In this document: in pieces, positions 1-6,639 of the stretch | Layout of the letters: the number at the start of each line of letters is the position of its first letter | Numbering within the stretch: position 1 is the stretch's first letter | DNA from: Spirochaetaceae bacterium | GTDB lineage: Bacteria > Spirochaetota > Spirochaetia > DSM-27196 > SLAA01 | Assembly (NCBI GenBank): GCA_003564775.1 | Contig: PXEI01000337.1 | Span: 1-8,758, forward strand | Length of the DNA: 8,758 nt | Reading direction: 5' to 3' | Notes under the pieces: model-generated | The model's input: the letters and a program-made list of their open reading frames with translations, nothing else | Told to the model about the DNA's origin: nothing | Databases searched by the model: none | Position numbers and translations under genes: made by a program

Positions 1-1
1 C

Positions 2-487
2 GAGGCCGAATTCTGTAATGGCAGAATTCACTACGCTCTCAATGAATTTGTCTTTTCCAGAAAAGGTGCGGTTTCCATGATCACCCTCACCGTGGAATAT
101 GATGGTGCTTTTATCAACAGGTACTGGGCCGACGGAATTATCGTCTCCACACCAACCGGTTCAACCGCCTATTCCGCCGCCGCTGGCGGTCCTATCCTCC
201 ACCCCGAAATGGAGGCCATGATCATTAACCCAATCTGTCCCTTTACGCTCTCCCATCGTCCCTTGGTGGTTGATGCGTCCGAGCGTATACAGATACAGGT
301 CGAGCATGAACAGCGTACCGAGGTTATACTTACCGCTGATGGCCAGACGGTTTTCCCGCTGCAGCCGGGTGACGAGGTGTGTGTGTGCTGCTCCGATGAG
401 CGTGCCCATATTATACGTTCGGACAAACGGAGCTTCTACGAGGTGCTTCGTTCCAAGCTGAATTGGTCCGGGGGCCCCGATGCTTGA
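2..487 (+). CDS. nadK: NAD kinase, C-terminal part (5' end outside window)
   Basis: Phosphorylates NAD to NADP in the cytoplasm. The reading frame is open from base 2 to the TGA at 485-487, giving 161 residues; the true start and the N-terminal GGDGT nucleotide-binding motif lie upstream of the window. The first visible residues include HYALNEF, matching the conserved 'ALNE/D' segment of the family, and are followed by the family hallmark TPTGSTAYSAAAGGP (codons around 149-193), which contributes to the NAD site. The ATG at 77 is internal: coding similarity continues upstream of it, so it is not the start. The 3' end overlaps recN by 8 bases (ATGCTTGA), suggesting translational coupling. nadK lying beside recN is a common bacterial arrangement. 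The identification is secure; only completeness is limited. Confidence 0.95.
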   Translation, partial: EAEFCNGRIHYALNEFVFSRKGAVSMITLTVEYDGAFINRYWADGIIVSTPTGSTAYSAAAGGPILHPEMEAMIINPICPFTLSHRPLVVDASERIQIQVEHEQRTEVILTADGQTVFPLQPGDEVCVCCSDERAHIIRSDKRSFYEVLRSKLNWSGGPDA

Positions 488-2174
488 AGAACTTTCCATT
501 CAGAATCTAGCGCTTGTAGACAGACTCGTGCTGCGATTCAGCTCAGGCTTTCAGGTGCTCACCGGTGAAACCGGAGCGGGGAAATCTATTCTGGTTGGGG
601 CTCTTTCGCTGCTCCACGGCGGACGGGCCGATACCGAGAGTATCCGCACCGGCTCGGACGAGGCAGTGGTATCTGGAGTCTTCCTTGTTCGTGAGGACGG
701 TGAGGCCGGTGAGTGGCTACGACAACGCGGAATAGAGATAGAGGAAGGCGCCGTGATCGTGCGTCGAAGCGTCCGACGTACCGGCCGTGGCAGCATTTAC
801 ATTCAGTCGTCTCCGGTCACACGCGCCGATCTCGCCGAGTTTGCTGGATATGTTTTTGACCTCCACGGGCAGCATGAGCACCAGTCCTTGCTGGCTTCGG
901 ACCAGCAGCGTCGGCTGCTTGACCGTTATGCGGGCATTGAGGAGCGAGTGGCCGAGTTCTCAAAAAGCTTCTCAGATCTGAGTGAACGCAAGAAGCACTT
1001 TGATAGGATGCTTGCGGGCGAGCGGGAGCAGCTCCGTGAGCGTGAGTTCCTGGAGTTTGCGGTTGCGGAGATTGACTCCGCCTCACTCAAACCGGGTGAG
1101 GAAGAGGAGCTTGAGCAGGAGCGCCGAATGCTTGCCGAGCATGAACGAGTTTTTGCGCTCCTTGAAGATGCCTATGGCGGGCTTGCCGAGAACCGCGGGG
1201 GGGCTTTGGCTTCACTCCGGCGGGTGCGTGATGCGGTTGATTCGCTTTCTGAGATTGATCCGGCCATGGCTCCACATGCTAAACGGCTTGAGGATAGCTT
1301 TTTTGAGCTTGAGGATATAAGCGAACAGATTCGGGATTACCACTCCGGAGTCGTTTTTAGTCCCGAGCGCGTGGAGGAATGTAACGAGCGTCTTGCCCTC
1401 ATTCACAAGCTCGAGAAGAAGTACGGGGTCGATATTCCCGAGGTGATACGGTATCGAGATGAAGCCGCCGAGCGGATTAACGGCTTTGAAACCTGGGAAG
1501 AGGATAAGGAACGTCTCTCGGCGGAGTTAGCTGTGGCCGAGAAGGCGGTGAGGGTTGAGGCCCAGGCAATTTCGGAACTGCGGCGTGCGGCCGGTGAGCG
1601 CTTGGCGTCCGCCATCACCGAGGTCGTCCAGCGACTTGGGTTGCAGCGCGCACGCTTTGCGGCAAACGTAACTGCAAGAAGTGGCGAGAACGGGAAGGCC
1701 GTTTGCGGTGCGTCCGGCCTTGATCAAGTTGAGTTTCAGATTGCCGCGAATCTGGGGGAACCGCTTAAGCCGCTGGCTGCAGTTGCGTCCGGGGGTGAAG
1801 TATCGCGGATCATGCTCGCGGTAAAGACGGTACTTGCAGAGAGTGACCGAGTAGGCATGTTGGTCTTCGATGAAATAGACGCTGGCATAGGTGGTGAGGT
1901 TGCGCTGGCGGTTGGAGAACACCTTCAACACTTAGCTGGGCAAAAGCAGGTGCTGTGTATAACACATCTTGCCTCAATTGCCGTTCGTGCCGATAATCAC
2001 ATGAAGGTAGAGAAGCAGGTACGGGATAACCGTACACTCACCGACTGTGTACGTGTAGAAGGGGAAGAGCGTCGCGACGAGATTGCGCGCATGCTCGCCG
2101 GTGATACTACCGGCGCCGTTTCGCGTGAACACGCCGAGGAGCTTCTGCGAAGATACGCGCACCATAGCGGCTAA
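480..2174 (+). CDS. recN: DNA repair protein RecN (SMC-like ATPase)
   Basis: SMC-family ATPase acting early in recombinational repair of double-strand breaks on the nucleoid. The 564 residues match the usual RecN length (about 550-580). Visible elements in order: N-terminal ATPase half starting LEELSIQNLALVD; Walker A GETGAGKS (29-36); the RecN-typical FDLHGQHEHQSLL (126-138); a charged, Glu/Arg-rich helical coiled-coil region (about 155-380); ABC signature ASGGEVSR (436-443); Walker B MLVFDEID (460-467); and the H-loop region CITHLASIA (493-501). All ATPase motifs are intact. The start ATG at 480 lies inside the end of nadK, so translation is probably coupled. There is no room for its own promoter between the two genes and I saw no obvious LexA-type box, so SOS control is not evident here. 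The stop TAA overlaps the ribosome binding site of the next gene. Confidence 0.97.
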   Translation: MLEELSIQNLALVDRLVLRFSSGFQVLTGETGAGKSILVGALSLLHGGRADTESIRTGSDEAVVSGVFLVREDGEAGEWLRQRGIEIEEGAVIVRRSVRRTGRGSIYIQSSPVTRADLAEFAGYVFDLHGQHEHQSLLASDQQRRLLDRYAGIEERVAEFSKSFSDLSERKKHFDRMLAGEREQLREREFLEFAVAEIDSASLKPGEEEELEQERRMLAEHERVFALLEDAYGGLAENRGGALASLRRVRDAVDSLSEIDPAMAPHAKRLEDSFFELEDISEQIRDYHSGVVFSPERVEECNERLALIHKLEKKYGVDIPEVIRYRDEAAERINGFETWEEDKERLSAELAVAEKAVRVEAQAISELRRAAGERLASAITEVVQRLGLQRARFAANVTARSGENGKAVCGASGLDQVEFQIAANLGEPLKPLAAVASGGEVSRIMLAVKTVLAESDRVGMLVFDEIDAGIGGEVALAVGEHLQHLAGQKQVLCITHLASIAVRADNHMKVEKQVRDNRTLTDCVRVEGEERRDEIARMLAGDTTGAVSREHAEELLRRYAHHSG

Positions 2175-2183
2175 GGACCCAGA

Positions 2184-3002
2184 ATGGCAAAGATAAGCAG
2201 CGAGGCCAAGAAGCGCTACTTTGATCGAGTTCAGGAGTACAAGAAACACATCGATGTAGTCCTTGCTCGAGAAAAAACTATTGCAAAGACACTCGAGTCC
2301 GAGAGCGCGGGCGGGGCCGCCCATAAGCGTCTATTACTCGCGGACGAGCGATTAAACCTTGCCTCCAACTACCTGCTGCTTAACCGTATATCGCTTGCGC
2401 TCTTGGGTGTACGCAACGATGCCTTTCTGAATGATGCACGAAAAAGCTGCTACCAAAGCATCATCTACCTTGAAGAGGTCGTGAGTGACTATATCGACAC
2501 ACCATTTTCCGACTACTCCGAGAATCTTGAGCGCATTGAAGGTTACGAGGACGAAAGCCGCTACTACCTGTGTCGTAAGCTCGGGTTTACTATCGACTCT
2601 GTTAAGGAAGACTTTGGTGACAACTCCAAATGGAAATGGAGTTTTGTTGAACTTGAGGGGCGCCTTGCGACGGTGACAAAAAACTTCATCAATTTCAAGA
2701 GCTTTGTTGGGATGCTTGACCCACGGGTGGAGGGATATCCTATGCGCGTGGAGTTCTTGGCACTCTGCAAGGAGTTACTGCTGCGCTCGGCTGATCGCTA
2801 CCGTGAGAAATACGAACTATCCACGTTGCGGATTGACGACTTTAAGATTGCCATCGCGTACTTGCATGCTTTGCGCCGCGTCTACGCGATTGTTGGTGAG
2901 CCAGACAACGCGGAGAGCATCAAGAAAAAGTCGGAAGTCTGGACATCCAAGATGAATGCCGACGAACAACGGGCAGCCTCAGGTCCCGGCAAGAAAGCTT
3001 GA
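2184..3002 (+). CDS. Conserved helical protein of unknown function downstream of recN
   Basis: I do not recognise a named family in this 272-residue protein. It has no signal peptide or membrane segment and should be cytoplasmic. The composition is charged and helix-forming. The N-terminus (1-45) is Lys/Glu-rich; residues 48-105 are leucine-rich (RLLLADERLNLASNYLLLNR) and look like paired helices. There is a Tyr/Trp-rich middle (100-155, including KWKW at 149-152), then further helices (155-235) and a basic tail ending GKKA. The helical-repeat look is loosely TPR-like but shows no clear TPR consensus. The start ATG at 2184 is well supported: AAGGA at 2173-2177 sits 6 bases upstream and overlaps the recN stop. 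The 9-base gap to recN argues for cotranscription with nadK and recN. I recall a similar hypothetical gene after recN in Treponema, unchecked. A link to DNA repair is inference from position only. Confidence 0.85.
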   Translation: MAKISSEAKKRYFDRVQEYKKHIDVVLAREKTIAKTLESESAGGAAHKRLLLADERLNLASNYLLLNRISLALLGVRNDAFLNDARKSCYQSIIYLEEVVSDYIDTPFSDYSENLERIEGYEDESRYYLCRKLGFTIDSVKEDFGDNSKWKWSFVELEGRLATVTKNFINFKSFVGMLDPRVEGYPMRVEFLALCKELLLRSADRYREKYELSTLRIDDFKIAIAYLHALRRVYAIVGEPDNAESIKKKSEVWTSKMNADEQRAASGPGKKA

Positions 3003-3009
3003 CCCTGCC

Positions 3010-3477
3010 TCAGAGTTTTGTGCTGTCACCATCGGCACGAAGGTGATGCAGTGAGTCATACGGATAAATCCCTGCGATGGTTGTGCTCACCACGTTATCT
3101 TGATCGGCAGCGGCAAAGTATACCTGCGCCTCGGCATTCATAAACTCGGACAGCACCTGGCGGCAGGCGCCACATGGCGCGGTAGGCTGGTCTGCATCCG
3201 GACACACTACGGCAATCTCGCTGAAGCGAGTGTGTCCGTCGGCAACTGCGCGTTGAACCGCGCCCCGTTCCGCGCAGATCGTCAGCCCGTATGAACGATT
3301 CTCCATATTCACCCCGGTATAGACCTCTCCTGTGACGGTACGAAGAGCCGCACCGACTCGAAAGTGCGAATAAGGGGCGTAGGCTCTCGTGGCTGCAGTT
3401 CGTGCCAGACTGAGCAGTTCATCTCGACTCGGTCGTTCAGATTGACCCTGGTCTTGGTATGCCTCGTTCATTTTCAT
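3010..3477 (-). CDS. cdd: Cytidine deaminase
   Basis: Zinc hydrolase converting cytidine and deoxycytidine to uridine and deoxyuridine in pyrimidine salvage; cytoplasmic. The 155 residues fit the short, homotetrameric class. Motifs: PYSHFRVGAAL (35-45), NMENRSYGLTICAERGAV (57-74) with zinc ligand C68 and catalytic proton shuttle E70, and PCGACRQVL (101-109) with zinc ligands C102 and C105. The frame stays open upstream to an ATG whose first base is 3666, but the extra 63 residues resemble no family N-terminus and would overlap the divergent gene. The ATG at 3477 has AAGGAG 10 bases upstream, so I chose it; a second ATG at 3471 is also possible. The gene converges on the plus-strand gene ending at 3002. 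No clear promoter of its own was found on the minus strand. Confidence 0.95.
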   Translation of the reverse strand: MKMNEAYQDQGQSERPSRDELLSLARTAATRAYAPYSHFRVGAALRTVTGEVYTGVNMENRSYGLTICAERGAVQRAVADGHTRFSEIAVVCPDADQPTAPCGACRQVLSEFMNAEAQVYFAAADQDNVVSTTIAGIYPYDSLHHLRADGDSTKL

Positions 3478-3487
3478 GGTTATTGTG

Positions 3488-3493
3488 CTCCTT
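3488..3493 (-). promoter_or_regulatory. Ribosome binding site deciding the cdd start
   Basis: Read on the minus strand this is AAGGAG, followed by 10 bases and then ATG at 3477. It supports the 155-residue cytidine deaminase over the longer open frame that begins at 3666. Confidence 0.75.
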
Positions 3494-3547
3494 CGAGTCT
3501 TTTGCGCAGTGTGACACCCCCGCTTCTCCTGTGTCTCTTCCCACGCG

Positions 3548-3576
3548 TTGACACCTAGTGGGGCCTCCGATACGAT
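3548..3576 (+). promoter_or_regulatory. Sigma70-type promoter for the propeller/M23-like operon
   Basis: A perfect -35 box TTGACA (3548-3553), a 17-base spacer and a -10 box TACGAT (3571-3576, four of six consensus bases). It lies in the divergent intergenic region and points right, predicting transcription from about 3583 and a leader of about 70 bases before the ATG at 3653. The match is by eye only; no transcript evidence is available. Confidence 0.6.
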
Positions 3577-3624
3577 GATGCCTGTGGATGTGCTGTCACA
3601 GTGTACTCCGTTACCATTATTGCG

Positions 3625-3642
3625 GATCACCGTGGTGTGATC
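3625..3642. repeat. Inverted repeat in the leader of the 3653 gene
   Basis: GATCAC (3625-3630), six bases, GTGATC (3637-3642), with an inner CACC/GGTG complementarity as an alternative pairing. It ends directly before the ribosome binding site AAGGA (3643-3647). As DNA it could be an operator downstream of the promoter at 3548-3576; as RNA it could form a short hairpin next to the ribosome site. There is no T run after it, so it is not a typical terminator. A chance palindrome is possible. Confidence 0.45.
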
Positions 3643-3652
3643 AAGGATAGTT

Positions 3653-4741
3653 ATGGCTAAACGCATGCGTCTGATCGGCGGAGGAACACTGGTTCTTCTC
3701 CTGCTCTATCTTGCCTTGTTTCCTCGCCCACTGGGTACTGAACTCATGGTGAGGGTAGAGACCGGTATAGCCCTACAGGACGCCGCGCCAAGTTCACAAG
3801 GTTCCACAGCGCCGCTGTTTCCCTTTCAGCTGGATCCTCTTTTTGGCTACATTAACTCTGAAGGGGCGCTTGCCTTTATGGATAGCATTCAGGGTGGGGT
3901 TGCGCTTGCTCAGGATGGGTTCATTAACTACTCCACCGTATCTGAGACTCACGTATATCAAGATGGCTATGGCCGAATTGAACGAGTTATACAGGCTTCC
4001 GGATATCCGGTGCTGAGAGCTGGGAGGGTTTTTGTTCTTGGCCCTGGTGGAGCTCGCGTTTCGGAGTGGGGAGAAACCGGTGACCGAATCTGGGAACGTG
4101 AGTTCGGCTCACATGTTACTGCCTTTGATGCATCTGCTACCACTACCGTCGTTGGGCTCCTCTCGGGTGAGCTTGTCTTTCTGGATGAAGATGGACAGGA
4201 GATTCAACGCTACCGGGCACGTAGGTCACGTGTCCCTGTTGTGTATGGTCTAGATGTTGACGAAGCTGGGAGCCGAGTTGCGCTTGTTTCCGGGCTGGAC
4301 CCTCATATTGTTACGGTGCTTGAGCATGACGGTGAGCGTTTTGCACCACGCTTCGAGCGAGAGCTCGTCAGCGAGCTGCGGGAGCCGGTACCGGTGCGTT
4401 TTTTTGAGACTGCTGGGAGAGTTGTTCTTGAGCAGGTAGACGAACTCGAGATGAGCTCCTTGTTAAGTCTACGGTTCGATGGGCGTGAAGCAGCCGCACT
4501 GTCACTTGTTGGCCGGCTTCACGGGTTGGTTGAGCCCGAGGGAAGCTCGGTTCTCACTGCGCTTGCCGAGGACTCCCAAGTAGCGAATGGGTTTGAGTTG
4601 TTGCTCTGGGCTGGCACCGACCGTGTAATGGCGCGAGTTCCATTTTTTGCGGACACCGCGTTCATTGGTAATGGGCCAGGAGGTTCCTTACTCCTGGGAG
4701 TTGATGCACGGGTTCTGCAGTTGCGGCTGGAGGAGGGTTAG
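3653..4741 (+). CDS. Membrane-anchored propeller-like protein, unknown function
   Basis: 362 residues with a basic N-terminus (MAKRMR) and one hydrophobic segment (about 7-23, GGGTLVLLLLYLALF). There is no lipobox cysteine, so it is probably a signal anchor or signal peptide that places the rest in the periplasm. The exported part is beta-rich with repeated short strands and turns of the kind seen in WD40/PQQ-like propellers: GRVFVLGPGGARVSEW (124-139), VTAFDASATTTVVGLLSGELVFLD (155-178), YGLDVDEAGSRVALVSG (198-214), SSVLTALAEDS (298-308) and GGSLLLGVDARVLQL (343-357). The fold call is inference from pattern; I see no enzyme motif. The start has AAGGA 5 bases upstream of the ATG. The stop is followed by a single base and then the ATG of the M23-like gene, so the two are almost certainly cotranscribed from the promoter at 3548-3576 and may form a complex. 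Confidence 0.82.
   Translation: MAKRMRLIGGGTLVLLLLYLALFPRPLGTELMVRVETGIALQDAAPSSQGSTAPLFPFQLDPLFGYINSEGALAFMDSIQGGVALAQDGFINYSTVSETHVYQDGYGRIERVIQASGYPVLRAGRVFVLGPGGARVSEWGETGDRIWEREFGSHVTAFDASATTTVVGLLSGELVFLDEDGQEIQRYRARRSRVPVVYGLDVDEAGSRVALVSGLDPHIVTVLEHDGERFAPRFERELVSELREPVPVRFFETAGRVVLEQVDELEMSSLLSLRFDGREAAALSLVGRLHGLVEPEGSSVLTALAEDSQVANGFELLLWAGTDRVMARVPFFADTAFIGNGPGGSLLLGVDARVLQLRLEEG
4729..4737 (+). promoter_or_regulatory. Ribosome binding site deciding the M23-like start
   Basis: GGAGGAGGG ends 5 bases before the ATG at 4743. The same frame is open back to an ATG at 4647, but that start would overlap the upstream gene by about 95 bases and would put 32 non-hydrophobic residues before the membrane segment. 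The 4743 start is therefore preferred. Confidence 0.8.
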
Positions 4742-4742
4742 C

Positions 4743-5654
4743 ATGACCTGCTTCTACGCTCATGTTCGTAGGATCGGCTTTGTGGTGGTGCTCCTAAGCT
4801 CTACACTCTTGCTTTGGTCTTGGCAATGGCCGCATGAGGATCCTCGCGTTTTTGCGGGCTTTGGTCAGTCAGAACATGAGGGCTACCTTGTCGGTTTGAA
4901 ACTGGTTGCAGACGAGCAGGAGTTCCAGGCAGTGGAGGGGGGGGAGGTCATATTCCGATCTCGTCCCTCGCGACTTCCGCAACTCATTCCGAGCACGCTT
5001 GGAGGGGTGATAGCGCTTGAACATGGTAGGAGCTTTCGTTCCTTGTACGGTCATTTGGATCCGGACTCGCTGGATTCGAGTGTGCAGACACTTGAGCTCG
5101 AGGATGTGGTTGGGCGGTTTGGACCGTATGGGTTCAATTCCGGCAGCTCCCTGCATCTGGAAATATTCGATCTGGAACAGGACTTGCGAGTGAATCCGCT
5201 CCTTCTGTTACCGCGTAGGGAAAAAACTACCCGTCCGGTAGTGCAGGCGGTGTATCTGCGACCCGTGAACGCGGAAGGCTCTCTGAACCCTGTCCCGGTT
5301 CCAGTTCAGGGTAGCGTTGTCACGGTGCCTTCAGGAAACTGGCAGCTTGAGCTTGAGGCTATGGACTCCATGGGTGGCGCTGTTGCTTCTCGGATCACGC
5401 CCCATTCCTACACCGTGCGTGTGAATGGTGAAGAGAATTTTCGTATTGCGCACGACACCGTGGGTGTGCGGGACGGAAACTTGCGGCTTTCCGGTCGTCG
5501 TACCCACCAAGAGTTCTATGATGAGAGTGGAGCGGTTAAACTAAGCACGATTGAGTTGGGAGATGCCTCGCTGGAAGTCGTTATAGAGGTTCGCGACCAT
5601 GTCGGTAACCTGACTCAACGGAGTTTTCGCGTAGACCCGACCGCAGCTGAGTAA
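4743..5654 (+). CDS. Membrane-anchored degenerate LytM/M23 peptidase-like protein
   Basis: 303 residues. N-terminal signal anchor (about 11-28, IGFVVVLLSSTLLLWSWQ), then an M23/LytM-like domain (about 45-160) and a C-terminal beta-rich region (about 165-298, ending VRDHVGNLTQRSFRV) that looks like an Ig-type sandwich. M23 landmarks are the 'A..GG.V' strand (AVEGGEVIF, 63-71), LYGHL (101-105, with H104), GRFGPYGFNSGSSLHLEIFD (124-143) and NPLLLLPRR (151-159). In active enzymes a HxGxD motif and a final HxH supply the zinc site. Here the first motif reads L49-V-G-L-K53, and the HxH reads S136-L-H138. Both the first His and the Asp ligand are gone and only H138 and H104 remain. It is therefore probably a non-hydrolytic LytM-type protein, like the EnvC/NlpD class that regulates amidases in other bacteria. 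The partner gene ends one base upstream. The role is inferred. Confidence 0.85.
   Translation: MTCFYAHVRRIGFVVVLLSSTLLLWSWQWPHEDPRVFAGFGQSEHEGYLVGLKLVADEQEFQAVEGGEVIFRSRPSRLPQLIPSTLGGVIALEHGRSFRSLYGHLDPDSLDSSVQTLELEDVVGRFGPYGFNSGSSLHLEIFDLEQDLRVNPLLLLPRREKTTRPVVQAVYLRPVNAEGSLNPVPVPVQGSVVTVPSGNWQLELEAMDSMGGAVASRITPHSYTVRVNGEENFRIAHDTVGVRDGNLRLSGRRTHQEFYDESGAVKLSTIELGDASLEVVIEVRDHVGNLTQRSFRVDPTAAE
4937..4944 (+). repeat. G8 homopolymer inside the M23-like gene
   Basis: Eight consecutive G encode the Glu-Gly-Gly-Glu stretch of the M23-like domain (residues 65-68). Gain or loss of one G would shift the frame early in the protein. Long G tracts switch some genes on and off in other bacteria, but this one is short and lies in a conserved GG turn, so it may be ordinary coding sequence. 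Confidence 0.6.
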
Positions 5655-5748
5655 TCAAGACGCAGCTCGTGTCGGTACAAATATGCCACAAGGATAAAGG
5701 TATCGAGAACGAACATCAGCCCATTCGTACATTCTCAATGCGGCCTGC

Positions 5749-5756
5749 GGAGGGAG
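5749..5756 (+). promoter_or_regulatory. Ribosome binding site deciding the methyltransferase start
   Basis: GGAGGGAG lies 8 bases before the ATG at 5765. The frame is open further upstream, with a GTG at 5669 and an ATG at 5738, but neither has as good a site and the upstream residues do not resemble the zinc-ribbon start of the family. Confidence 0.7.
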
Positions 5757-5764
5757 AGCGCCGA

Positions 5765-6577
5765 ATGCAGGTCAGTTGTGTTGTGTGTGCAGCGGAGGCG
5801 GGCAAACCCTACTGGGACTGCGGTGAGTACAGTTTCGTGCGCTGTGAGCGTTGCGGGCATGTGTATCAGAACCCCCAGCCTTCGTTTGAAGACTTGGAGG
5901 CACGGTACGCAGATGAGTATTTTTCCTACGAGTTAGAAAACGACGAGCTCTTTTTTGACCTCATGATGAAGGGATTGTCGGATATAGGCTTTGAACAACG
6001 GGTAAGTTTTATCGCGCCACGTAGTTTCCTTGATATCGGGTGTGCTACCGGGATGCTACCTGCCTATTTTGCTAAGCTGGGCTTTTCGGCCGAGGGAGTG
6101 GAGCTGTGTGAACCTGCGGCGAGATACGGACGTGAGCAGCGAGCTGTGCCGATCTTTATCGGCACCTTGGAGCAGGCGGCGTTTCCCGATGCTCGATTTG
6201 GGGTGGTTCACGCCTCCCACCTCATTGAGCACTTGCGCGATCCAGGGGTCTTTTTGCGTGAGTGTAGACGGATTATTGCGCCGGATGGGTACCTGGTGCT
6301 GGTAACGCCCGACACCGAAGGGCTACAGGCGCGACTGTTTGGTGCTCGGTGGCGCTCGGCAATTGCTGACCACCTGCACCTGTTTGGTCGGAGCAATCTG
6401 TCAAGGTTGCTCAAGGACTGTGGGTTTGCGGTTGAGGAACAGCGAAGCTGGGGCGGGCTCGCAGCCGGTATTGCACCCGACCTCATTAAGAAACCAATCG
6501 ACAAGGCTGCAAAACGTTGGAACTTCGGTGATGTAATGCTGGTGTTGGCAAGACCGTTGCCAGTTTCCAGTACTTGA
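5765..6577 (+). CDS. Zinc-ribbon class I SAM-dependent methyltransferase
   Basis: 270 residues, cytoplasmic. An N-terminal zinc ribbon (C5, C8, C27, C30; CVVC...CERCGHVYQNP) is followed by a linker with the aromatic segment YADEYFSYE (48-56). Then comes a Rossmann methyltransferase: motif I FLDIGCATG (88-96), the acidic end of strand 2 GVELCE (111-116), a motif around HASHLIEHLRDP (149-160), strand 5 APDGYLVLVTPDTEG (172-186), and DHLHLFGRSNLSRLL (202-216) typical of Methyltransf_23-type proteins. The overall layout resembles methyltransferases found in glycan and surface-polysaccharide loci. The substrate cannot be read from sequence, and no sugar genes adjoin it here except the later GH57 enzyme. 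Start chosen from the strong ribosome site; GTG at 5669 would give 302 residues. A 110-base gap separates it from the M23-like gene, so it may belong to that operon or have its own promoter, which I could not identify. Confidence 0.88.
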   Translation: MQVSCVVCAAEAGKPYWDCGEYSFVRCERCGHVYQNPQPSFEDLEARYADEYFSYELENDELFFDLMMKGLSDIGFEQRVSFIAPRSFLDIGCATGMLPAYFAKLGFSAEGVELCEPAARYGREQRAVPIFIGTLEQAAFPDARFGVVHASHLIEHLRDPGVFLRECRRIIAPDGYLVLVTPDTEGLQARLFGARWRSAIADHLHLFGRSNLSRLLKDCGFAVEEQRSWGGLAAGIAPDLIKKPIDKAAKRWNFGDVMLVLARPLPVSST

Positions 6578-6603
6578 CAGAATTTGGGCTAGTTTTTTAG
6601 GAT
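6574..6603 (+). promoter_or_regulatory. Probable promoter for the DUF4912-GH57 unit
   Basis: A perfect -35 TTGACA (6574-6579) overlaps the methyltransferase stop codon (TGA, 6575-6577). An 18-base spacer with a T6 run precedes the -10 candidate TAGGAT (6598-6603, four of six consensus bases). It would start transcription near 6610, leaving about 30 bases before the GTG at 6640. Judged by eye only; the coincidence with the stop codon weakens the -35 argument slightly. Confidence 0.5.
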
Positions 6604-6639
6604 GCAGTATCGTGGCAAACCGGCGAGGAGTCATTCAGA

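Noticed and set aside
161..499. 112-residue minus-strand open frame opposite nadK
   Set aside because: It lies antisense to the conserved NAD kinase core and has no domain pattern.
1527..1931. 134-residue minus-strand open frame inside recN
   Set aside because: It lies opposite strongly conserved RecN motifs and shows no recognisable domain, so it is a shadow frame.
3023..3051. Possible bidirectional terminator hairpin (CTG-TCACC / GGTGA-TG-CAG)
   Set aside because: The stem has a two-base bulge and an 11-base loop, lies within the cdd coding end and has no T run on either side.
3478..3666. Open upstream extension of cytidine deaminase (63 more residues on the minus strand)
   Set aside because: It resembles no family N-terminus, overlaps the divergent gene start and contains the predicted rightward promoter; a good ribosome site supports the ATG at 3477.
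4647..4742. Longer start for the M23-like protein
   Set aside because: It would overlap the preceding gene by about 95 bases; the strong GGAGGAGGG site and the membrane segment both support the ATG at 4743.
5669..5764. GTG start giving a 302-residue methyltransferase
   Set aside because: Weaker ribosome site and an unfamiliar leader before the zinc ribbon; kept only as an alternative.
5655..5764. Promoter or terminator between the M23-like and methyltransferase genes
   Set aside because: No convincing -35/-10 pair and no stem with a T run was found, so it is left unassigned.
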